From contig CM033115.1 of the NCBI GenBank assembly GCA_019321725.1, positions 19,974,673 to 20,038,672 on the forward strand: a stretch of DNA of 64,000 nt, in the 5' to 3' direction. This stretch comes from Paulownia fortunei (taxonomy: Eukaryota; Streptophyta; Magnoliopsida; Lamiales; Paulowniaceae). Under the pieces are notes generated by a model that was not told the origin of the DNA, made no database searches, and was given only the letters and a program-made list of their open reading frames with translations. Numbering within the stretch: position 1 is the first letter of the stretch; each line of letters begins with the position of its first letter. A program made the translations under genes and the position numbers. Below, piece after piece: positions 23,407 through 33,199 of the stretch.

Positions 23407-25154
23407 ATTTGACTCTCAGTCTGTGATACTTATTGTTAATGATTTTATCTAATAGTATGTGTGTTTTTTTTGTTGTTTCAGCTTTATTAGCCGCATTTCA
23501 GGTGATATCTTTCAACTTTACTTTCCTATCTATTTTTGACATTGGGGACAATGTCTCGATTAGGTTGGGGGGGGATAATTGATATCATGACTTGTATATT
23601 CAATGTGTGTGTTTTTTTTAGTATTTAAAAAAATATAATAAAAAAAAAATAAAAAAAATATAAATCAAGCGTATTTTTTTTTGCTGGGTCCGTTGAAAGC
23701 ATGAAAAAAAGGTGGTTGAGTAAAGGGTAATTGTAACACTCTTGAGACGCATCCCTATTTTTTGCATAATATGGCAGGTTTGTAAAGTTTTTAACAAGTG
23801 TTTGTGAATTACCAATATTTTTTTTTTTGAGTCGTATAGGTTCTTCCAACTTCAATGATTAAAATTAAACATGAATAATATGGTTTAATTGATGATGGGT
23901 GTTGTTTTGACTTTGATGTTGTTATTTGGTTAATATATTTTTGCGATAATTATACTCAAATTTTATTTTGTACAAATAGTTATGTTATTTAGTGTGAAGA
24001 CAATCATGTCAAAATATATAGTTGTTATGCCCTTACTCTAATCATCACTTGAATCTTCAACATGTAGGGGTTGAGTATTAGAACTTTTACTTTTGGTCTG
24101 TCGAGGCGAACGACTGATAGTGTACCACTAGAAAAATGATTAAGGCATTAGGCTTTCTAGCACCATTGCCAAATCAGCTTGTTCCCTATATGATATTTAA
24201 AGAAAACATCCCCCTAGTAAACCACTTTGAGCCTTACAATAAATAAATATATATATTTTTTTTGTAACCATATCTTTTTACCTAGCCTAAATACACTATT
24301 ATCCAACCATTGTTCTAAAAATGATTGGAGTTTAAGAGACATTCAATTGAAAGCTTGGACTTACAAAAGAAATTTAGGTTGGGATAGAAGATAAGTGTAG
24401 GGGAGTTTCTCTTAAAAAAGAAAAAAGAAAAAAAACAATATAAAAAAAAAAGTTGCAAAGTGCTACAAGTTGCAACTAAAAATGAGATGTTGCAAGATGA
24501 ATAAGAGGGGTCCAATTCAATAACAATAGACTCCAGTGTGAAATTTGTGGAGTTGGAGAATTTTTCATCGATAAATTTTATGTCTCTAATTCCATGAAGT
24601 TTTTAGAACGTTTGTTGCATCCTATCCTTTTATTTCTTAGCTACATCACCACCCTTTGGCCCCATTACAACCTTTGTTAAAGACCTTTTGATTTCGTGTG
24701 GTGCCTTCAGTGTAGTGGAGATTTGCACCAAAGGAAGAGCCTATGATGTTTAACTTTTCTGTTAGAGATTGGGTGATGATTTTGTAAGGTTTTATGAGAA
24801 TTCACTTATTTGAAACATGCATAGTTTCATCACTATTGACATTAACTGTCCACACACACACTTGAGTATGATTATTGTGGAAATGTATTGATTTTTGAAT
24901 GACTAAGAGTTAAATTCAATACTTGTTTGATTTTATTTCCATATTACTTTGTTGCTTCATGAGAATAAAAGTTGGAAGATAGTTATTATAGGTGTTTGTA
25001 GGTATTACTGCTGGAAACCTTCACGAGACTATAACTCGTCCTCTATGGGCCACCTAGGGGTTTAAAGGCTTATTGCATATGCTAAATGCAATCGTGTTTT
25101 CCTACGAAAGTGGATTAGTTTATGTTTGTTTTAAGCTTGCTCGAGGACAAGCAA
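23407..25154 (+). other. non-coding 3' internal region of the retrotransposon
   Basis: About 1.75 kb without a protein-like frame. It includes GACATTGGGGACAATGTCTC near 23539 followed by a G8 run; similar wording occurs in the same place in other Athila/Tat elements as I recall. No env-like transmembrane protein was found. Confidence 0.55.
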
Positions 25155-25174
25155 GGGTTAAGTATGGGAGAATT
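25155..25174 (+). other. polypurine-like tract before the 3' LTR
   Basis: The purine-rich segment GGTTAAGTATGGGAGAATT directly precedes the TG of the 3' LTR. It is the expected primer for plus-strand DNA synthesis. Confidence 0.6.
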
Positions 25175-26789
25175 TGATAAGTGCATATTTTGACATATTT
25201 TTATATCAAATCCTTTATACTTTTCTTGCTTTATTCTTGTTAATATTCTTGTTTTATTAATGTTTTGTGTTAGGGAATAAATGGAAGCATGTTTTCAGAC
25301 TTGTGCAGTTTTTGTAATTTGAGCATAACTTCATGATCAAAAGCTCTATGGACCTGAAGCTTGTTTCATTTGAAAGCCAAGAGATAGAGGTACAACTTTT
25401 ATGTTGGAGGCTCAGCCCAATTCAGTTTTGATGATAGCAGAAAATTCATCCAAATAATTACACAAAATGGATCACCAAAATTCAGATCAGAGTTCAGTCT
25501 AGTATTGACTTATTTTACCAATTCGGTTATATATCTTGAGCCCAAATTTATTTTGGTCTGAAATTTGGATATGTTATACCCAAAAGGTAAATAAACAAGT
25601 TTGCTGAAGACAAGATGGTGTGAAAATGTGTCGAAATGGTAAAACCATAAGCTGAAAGTTGCTGCTGATGTTACAGGGCGGCTCTTGGACATGACTCGAT
25701 AATTTGACCATATCTCCTTCATCCGATCGCCAAATTTGACAAAAGATATATGAAAATATATCAGCGTTGAAAGATCTACAATTTTTATTCTTTACGTATC
25801 TTCAAACTCTGGCTATATCTGACCGAAAAATGTAATTCAATTCAGTGGTTGAGAAATTTGTGTAACAACTTACCAACTCTTGGCAACTAGCATACCACTT
25901 GATTAACCCCTCCATTATTTGTTTGGCCTCTAGCTTACTCCAAGTACTATAAATAGGCCATGTATTCAGCTTGTAAGAGGAGGGGGGTAGAGGGTTTCTT
26001 TAGGCTAAGTTATCTAGTTTGTATGTTTTCTAGTATTGTAAGTTTTCTAGTAGTAATAGAAATGCATTCTCTAGTTTCTCTTATATTTTTAGTCTTTGTT
26101 ACTTTTATTATGTCTTTCTAAATTTTATTTTGTTGAGGAAAAAGGGTGAATCTCTTGATGGAGGAAGATAAATGGTTATAAGGGTAGAAATTGTTTAAGT
26201 ATGTTGTATTATTATTATTATTTTTGATCTAAACCCTACTTATTTTTGTGGTGATTCTTGATTTATGTATCTCCAATGGCACAACAAATACTTGGGTTCA
26301 TTTAGCTTATTGTACGATTTTACCCCACCGACTGCTAATGTGAAACCTTGATTTCTTGTTGACGAAAGAGTATATAAATGCTTGATCCCATAAATAAGTG
26401 TTGGCGTTAAGAGATAATTTGCAATAGTAAGACAATATCATGATTACCTTATTGCATGAGTTACTTGATAATATCTTCCCATTGGAACCTTCATTATGTA
26501 TGGATTCCAATTGTGGCAATTAATAGAGGTAAAAAGAATAAATAACCATTTATCTATCCAAAACTCAAGAGTGGATCCCTAATTCTCAGTACTTTTATTA
26601 CTTCGGTTTTTTCTTTAGCTACATCATACATTAATTGTTCATATATTTTTTATTCACATAAACTCCATCTTTTTATAAATATAAACTTGAATTCTTCAAA
26701 CAACTTCCCTGTGGATCGACCTCGGACTCACGAGAAATTTATTACTTACTACAACCTGCACTTGGGTTTGCAATCTTAAAGTTGTAGCA
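25175..26789 (+). repeat. 3' LTR
   Basis: 1615 bases beginning TGATAAGTGCAT and ending GTTGTAGCA. It is nearly identical to the 5' LTR. It is followed by TCTTA, the right copy of the target duplication. Confidence 0.95.
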
Positions 26790-26794
26790 TCTTA
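26790..26794. repeat. target-site duplication, right copy (TCTTA)
   Basis: Matches TCTTA at 14716-14720. It proves that both LTRs belong to one insertion and that the ends are intact. Confidence 0.9.
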
Positions 26795-27133
26795 TATATA
26801 CTCATAAAAATAAAAATATAATATTCTTATAAATTAAAATTAATATATATAATTAATCAATAGTTAAATATATAAAAGTAAAAATTATATTTAAAATTTT
26901 TAATTTTTTAAAAATTAAAACATGTATATATAAGTTAAATAATTAGTTATTATTGACAATATTATTTTCTCATAATTAAAAAATTATGGTTATATTATTT
27001 TTAATATTTTTAAAATTATAAATTTGGTATAATGGATCCAACCACTGACTCTATAATTTATGGTGAATTCATGTTCGATTCCATAAAAAATTTTAGGAGT
27101 CGGGTTTGTCACCCAACTCATTATCATTCTTAA
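26790..27133. repeat. right half of the interrupted MITE-like repeat
   Basis: The AT-rich centre continues from 14720, followed by GGATCCAACC/CGGGTTTGTC words, and ends CTCATTATCATTCTTAA. This end is the imperfect inverted counterpart of the left end at 14492. Confidence 0.5.
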
Positions 27134-27698
27134 ATTTTATTAAATATTTTTATTTAATTTAAAATGATAATTTTGTTGAAGGTAAAAAAATAAAATTGTT
27201 GTGGTATGTTATAAAGTCCTATCTATGGCCACCCATTTTCCCTGTTTAGAGTCTTGGATTTGTTCGATAACTTTGACAGTCGTGGTTTTGTAATTACTAC
27301 AAATTCTCTCTTCCACGCTCGCGTACATAGCCCAATTTTGATGATTCTCGTAAATTTATGTAATATTTATTTATTTTATATTCTTCTTTATTATGCTTTA
27401 TTAATAACAGAAGAATATATTTCTTTTAACATTTTTTTCTCCAAAGTCCAATATCCAAAAAATAGCTTAAGAATTGTATTTTCGAGGAAGAATGTATTCG
27501 GAAGCAACACGACATATTCTTAGCAAATTTTTAATGGCCGGATGGTTTGGATGTTTGCATCCACATCCTTTTCGCACAAACAATATATATTTTGATGTCA
27601 TTCCTTAAACGAAAATGTGCAATCCTTTCTTCCTTTACTTTCAAAAATACCATTGAACTTCAATCTCGTACGTCTTGGCCACTTTGTAAATTTGCAAA
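27134..27698. other. intergenic DNA before the malectin-like relic
   Basis: AT-rich; the frame at 27254-27523 has no recognisable similarity. The bases just before 27699 probably contain the former promoter of the malectin-like gene. Confidence 0.4.
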
Positions 27699-28043
27699 AT
27701 GGATAATGTGACACTGGTTTTACTTCTTATGTTGGCGTTTCGAGCCCATGCAGCTTCATTTCCATGTAAGTTTTACTCTTATCAGTATTTCTTTGATGTT
27801 CATGGTATGTTATGATCCCCTAAATCATGGTATCTATGTTAATTCTCCAAGGATTAGTTGCTCGGATAGCCAACAATAGCTATTGAATTTACACTTGTAA
27901 TGTAATTCTTAGTTTAAGGAGAATGATCGATGTAAATTCCAGTCATTATGTCAATTGTGGGCTTCTATCAAAATGGATTCACAATAGAATTTGCTCAGGT
28001 TGGATTCTTTGTTCCAATTTTATATTTTATCTCGTGTTCATAT

Positions 28044-28409
28044 ATGAATGATAATTGACCCGGTTCAAATTCATATCTGTCTCACTTGAGATAAGTTTTA
28101 ATAATATAAACGGGTTTTGATCGGATTTTGAAGTTTTTCATTTCCAAATTCAACCCTATTAAGACCCAACCAATTTATTTTTTAATTTTTTAAAAAGTTT
28201 TATCACATATATTTATATAATTTTTTTTTTCAAAAAATTATTTTTTTTTGCAAAGTTTTAATAGTATTATTTTTAATATTTCTCAAGTTATAAAATTGGT
28301 GCAGCGGGTTTAATGGGTTTAAGGCGAGTCTGTGTTCTTAAAAATTTTAACGGATTGAATCTCCAATCCATATAAACCTGATCCAAAAATCCAACCATTG
28401 TCATTCCTA
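28044..28409. repeat. MITE-like dispersed repeat in the malectin-like intron
   Basis: The fullest copy of the family in the window, about 365 bases. It begins near GAATGATAATTGACCC and ends CCATTGTCATTCCTAC, giving imperfect inverted ends. GGGTT/CGGG-rich arms flank an AT-rich centre. It has no coding capacity. The superfamily is not determined. Confidence 0.55.
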
Positions 28410-28745
28410 CTTGTACATCACATATGCAAACTCTTAAATAATGAATCACATTATTTGTCACGTGAAATTTAAAATGAATCGAGGTGAAATTTGCCTACCC
28501 TTTCGTGTACACGTAATATTCTTTTTCTTTAAAAGATCATAAATGAATGATCATGCTTGACCTAACATAGAGCTTCAAACTCATCTTGCAGTCCACAACA
28601 ACTTAATCTTGCTTATAGACTGTGGAGTGACAGGCGATACAACTGAAACCTACAATAACCAGGCATGGTACCCCGACAGACATTTCACTGATTCTTGCAA
28701 AACCAAGCAAATCAACTCAGGAATAGATCATGTCCCTCAATTCAT

Positions 28746-31700
28746 GACTACTTTACGAAGATCAACTTGAGATCGGGTTACTGGAAAGTTCGGATCAGGG
28801 AAGGAGATGAGGCAAAAACAACTGTGGTCACAAGATACGAGGCGTAAGAATTCCTGGTTATGCATTTTGGCTTAACTAACGCTCTAGCGAAATTCAGTAC
28901 CTTAATGAATCAGGTACTCTATGACTTTCTAGATGACTTTGTGGTGGTGTACCTCAACGACATCGTGGTGTATGGTAAGACCTTAGAAGAACATGTTGGG
29001 CACTTGCAAAAGGTCATTGTAAGACTCCATGAGCACGAACTATATGCAAAGGTGTCGAAATGTTCGTTCGCTCAGGAGAGTACCAATTTCTTAAGTCATA
29101 TCATTGAGCAAGAAGAATCCGCATGGACCCAAACAAAGTTCAAGCTATTCAGGAGTGGCAGCCACCGAGCAATGTACATGAGGTGCGGCCTTCTCTCGAG
29201 TTGGCAAACTCTTGAAGATTTGTAAAAAGCTACTATGATATAGCTCGACCCCTTACGGACCTGATGAAGAAGACGGGAATTTGGAATTGGTCACCCCAAT
29301 GCCAAGTCGCTTTCGACAACTTAAAGAGGGCGATTATGATAGATCCTATGTTGGCCCTCCCCGACTTGTCAAACCTATTCGTGGTAGAGACAGATGCTTT
29401 CGATATCGCACTAGGAGGAGTTTTAATGCAAGATGGCCATCCAATTGCCTTTGAGAGTAGAAAGCTTAAAGATGTCGAGAAGCGCTGCTCAGTACACGAG
29501 AATGAGTTATTGGCCATAGTTCACTGCCTCAGAGTATGGCGACACTATTTATTGGGTCTTCCATTTGTGGTCAGGACAGATAACACCACGATGAGCCATT
29601 TCATGACTCAACCAAAACTGATCGGGAGGCAGGCACGCTGGCAGGAATTGCTATCGAAGTTCAACTTTGTTCTGGAGTATCATGCCAGGTCAAAAAATCA
29701 GGTAGAGGATGCCCTGAGTCGGATGGCGGATTTGGTGGATCTGGGAGTGGTGGCTGCTCTGTCTTCAAGCGAAGTTACCATTTCTGTGAAGAATTGAATA
29801 CGAGAGCTACTATCTAAAGATCCCACAGCTCAGTGTTTGGTCAACCTCGTCGGGCAATGCAAAACTCGATAATTTTAACTCGATGGAGAACTATTGAGGA
29901 CCAAGGAAAACCGTCTCTATGTCCCAAAAGGCGGGGACCTATGAAAATCAATCATAGCGGAATGTCACCACACTTTATGGGTAGGACATCCTGGGGATAA
30001 GCACACTTGTGCCTTGGTGTAAAGGGCTTATTATTGGCCACAAATACAGGATGATATTGAAACCTACGTCTGAACTTGCCTTGTTTGCCAACAGGACAAG
30101 ACGGACCATCAAAAGAAGATGGGGTTGCTGGAGCCGCTGCCTGTTCCACAAAGACCTTGGAAAAATGTGTCTATGGATTATATCTTTGGGTTGCCTAAGG
30201 TGGGAGATTTAGGCACCATTATCGTTGTGATAGACCGTTTTTCAAAGTATGCCATTTTCATTGCAGCTCCCAAACACATTATCTCTGAAGAGATAACTCA
30301 TATCTTTTTCAAGCATATCATGAAATATTAGGGACTATCGAGAGACATTATTAGTGATTGAGACTCTCAATTTACTGGTGTTTTCTGGACCGAGCTCTTT
30401 AAACTTCTCAGATCCAGGTTAAATTTAAGCTCAAGCTATCATCCATAATCTGACGGTTAGATGGAATACTTCAATTCCATGTTGGAGGAATATCTTCAAC
30501 ACTTTGTGAGCGGTAATCAAAAGGATTGGGCGAAACTTTTGGATGTTGTTCAATTGTGCTTCAATGCTCAGAAAAGCTGTTCAACAAACAAAAGTGCTTT
30601 TGAGATCGTTACTGGGCAACAACCGCTCATCCCTTACACTATTGACTCTCCATAGAGTGTGAGATCTTCTTATGCTCGGGATTTCTCACAGGAATGGAAG
30701 AAAAATATTGAAATTGAATGGAGTTACCTGGAGAAAGATCAAAAGCGGATGAAAAAAATATGCGGACCAATATCGCTGCTTCATCGAATTCCAAGTAGGA
30801 GAGATGGTTATGGTAAAGGTCTCAGATCCTAAACTTTCAAAGCCATCGAGGAGGGGAGATCCTCGTCTAATATCGAAATATATCGGACTCTTACCTATTC
30901 TCAAATGCATTGGGAAGGTAGCTTATAAAATAGAGTTGTCTCCATAGTGGAAGATTACAATATCCTTCATGTCAGTCAATTCAAATGATATCATGGAGAC
31001 AATGATGACGCTTCTCCTAATCAGACAGGGTGCCCACAGTTAGAATTGCGGAGGACCGAAAAGAGAATGGCCGAAGCTATCTTGAGACACTGAGTTACAG
31101 GTATAACAAAGAAGATCCGCAATTAGTACTTGGTGAAATGACGAGGATGCAGCAACGAGGAAAACACTTGGGAGCGGGTGATGGACCTAAAGGCATTTCA
31201 ACCTTTGATTGAAGCGTATCATGCTTCAATGGCGCCGAGGACGTCGCCATCTCAGGTGAGGAAGAATTGTCAAGGGATGCCTGCCCATTAGGCACGGGCC
31301 CCTTACTTAGCCTGAGTTCCCTAGACGGACTACACGGTCTCGGGCCGACCCAACGAGCCATTGACACCAACTTTCATGCATTAGACTTCACCGCACATCA
31401 GTTAAAGTCTATAGATGTAGGTCTTTTGTTTTATTTTCATTGTAAATACTTTGTACCAGCAGTTAGTCGTGTTTCTTAGGTTTTTAATGTAAACTGCTGT
31501 CACAATCATTTTTCTTTTTAAGACTATTATAGAGGGTAGTGAACTATTGAAAAGAGTTGCTAATCGTTGTGTTGGAGTTCACCCCCTGCTCCACACATTA
31601 TAAACCTTCAATACTGTAATCTACATTTCGTTATTAATGAAAATTCGTTTTCATTCCAATTTTGCTGTTCCTCGAAAACACTTTCGGGTGAGAGTGTGAT

Positions 31701-31793
31701 GAACAGTTAGTTTGTTGCGTGTTTTATTAAGATTTGGCGGAAGTAATCATCAGTGATAGTCACACGGTTCTCCTTTTTCTATAAAACTTTAAG
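28746..31793 (+). mobile_element. truncated, decayed Ty3/gypsy (chromovirus-type) retroelement
   Basis: The fragment starts inside reverse transcriptase (YFTKINLRSGYWKVRI, then a stop, then FGLTNALAKFSTLMNQ). The catalytic motif reads YLND where YLDD is expected. RNase H is open at 29264-29797 (VVETDAFDIALGGVLMQDG). Integrase pieces follow, with MDYIFGLPKVGD and NSMLEEYLQHF, interrupted by several in-frame stops (near 30330, 30360, 30447 and 30459). From about 31250 to 31790 the sequence looks like 3' non-coding or LTR-derived DNA, but no LTR pair or target duplication was found. Gag, protease and the 5' LTR are missing. It interrupts a malectin-like gene. Confidence 0.8.
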
Positions 31794-32378
31794 GCGCCCA
31801 ATGAGATATGGTTTGGAAGGACGACATGCAAAAACCAGATAAACAGATATTGGACACCACAATATGTGCTCGGCTACACAAATTTGACCTTTGAGGCCCT
31901 CTACTGCACCGGGACATTTTACGAAAATCGCCTTCCTAATTCTGTCATTAACACAGCAATAGCTCCGGAAAATGCTTCACAATCAATTTATGTACTGGTT
32001 AATTTCCCTAGTGCCACACCACAATCTGCTTACATAGTGCTCTATTTCTACCAAAATCTAGATGTTAATGGATCCAGGACCCAAAATGTCATGAGGAATA
32101 TGGATATCTACATCGATGGTGTCATAAAGGGAAATGTTCGGTTGGTAGCAAGTGAAGTTTTGACGATATATCCTGTAACAGTCCAAGGTACATCAAACCT
32201 TACCATTTCTCCGGCCGACAGGTCGAGATTGCCTCCCTTACTTAATGCCATGGAAGTGTTCATAGCCACTCAACTGTCGGAGCAAACCAGTGAGGGATTC
32301 AAGTTTTTGTGCTTGGTCTTTTTCACGTACTATGTTTCATGTTTGTGTTCAGCTCTTTGTAATGGAAGAAATGTCTAG

Positions 32379-33199
32379 TTATTGTACCTTCATGGGATTG
32401 TACTTTTGTGACTACTTTGATTTTCATGTTCAAATATGAATGTAAAGAGTCCACGTTAGTTGTGGGCCTACTTATGTTGAAAAAATTGGTCTCAAGTTAT
32501 GATGGCAATACTTTTCGGCCATGTACCCATTAGGCCATTATTAATGGGCATGTAGTTCCACCCACGGCCTACCATTCATTTATTTATGTACACGCCATGT
32601 GCTATGTTGTCTAGTGCATAGACTTGTGACCATATGTGTGCATGCATGGGTAAGATGGCATTAAAAATTGAGCAAGTTTCCATGAATATGTCATGCTTCC
32701 AAATCCCTAAACAAGGGACTTCACCTGTCAATCTCCATTCAAACTAGCAGATCTTTTTGGGCTTCTTACAAACATATACTCCTGTATGGTGGGTCCGAGA
32801 TTGAGGCGTCTTGAGACAACAACTGTAAATCATATGAAATCATAGGAAACTCACATGTCAATGATTCTCACAAACCTGTAATTGACAATTAAAATTGAAG
32901 AAACATTGTAAACAGTCTCCAAAGGTTTCTTCTACATACAATCAGCCTCCTATCTACTCGAGATCAACTAAAGAAAAAGAAAGTAGTAAGAACTTCTTGC
33001 TCCCTAACACCATTAACATTAGTTGTCTTCCTTTGTTTCATTTTCTTGTTCTTTCCATAACTCAAATTTCGAAAATTATTGTAACAGCTATGTCTACATT
33101 CAGAGAGACAAAATGAGATGACTGGTGCGCCATAAGATAGAAAACCTCTGACCTAATTACACAGACAATACTATGAATGCTTGAGTGATGTTGGAGGAT
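32379..33199. other. spacer between the malectin-like relic and the NAC gene
   Basis: No gene seen. The part next to 33200 probably contains the 3' UTR of the minus-strand NAC gene. Confidence 0.5.

Larger units (their letters stand above)
14721..26789 (+). mobile_element. Athila-like Ty3/gypsy LTR retrotransposon carrying zinc-finger and LOG-like cargo genes
   Basis: This full-length element is about 12.07 kb, with two LTRs of about 1.61 kb, a tRNA-Asp-type primer site, gag, a pol region in the order protease, reverse transcriptase, RNase H, integrase, and a polypurine-like tract before the 3' LTR. Integrase before the second LTR marks it as Ty3/gypsy. The primer site, the FMDD reverse transcriptase motif and long cargo space after integrase suggest the Athila branch. 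After integrase it holds a small basic Cys4-finger frame and a LONELY GUY-like gene. By eye the LTRs differ at about 10 bases plus one indel, so insertion was recent. Gag, pol and the LOG-like gene are interrupted by stops and frame changes, so this copy cannot make full proteins itself. It lies inside an older MITE-like repeat. Confidence 0.9.
27699..32378 (+). pseudogene. malectin-like receptor-type gene, split by a retroelement
   Basis: Exon 1 (27699-27765) encodes a signal peptide (MDNVTLVLLLMLAFRAHAA). After an intron the second exon (from 28592) starts the malectin-like domain with LILLIDCGVTGD and VPQFMTTLR. At about 28746 the sequence turns into gypsy reverse transcriptase. The malectin-like domain resumes at 31794, just after an AG, and runs to TAG at 32376-32378 with LPNSVINTAIAPENAS, FYQNLDVNGSRTQN and RLPPLLNAMEVF. 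About 70 residues of the domain seem to be missing at the break. Intact relatives are receptor kinases that sense the cell wall or signals at the plasma membrane. No transmembrane or kinase part follows. The 824-base intron contains a MITE-like repeat. Confidence 0.7.

Noticed and set aside
23407..25154. Possible env-like gene in the 3' part of the retrotransposon
   Set aside because: No frame of useful length with a signal peptide or transmembrane segment was found; the env position is occupied by the Cys4-finger and LOG frames.
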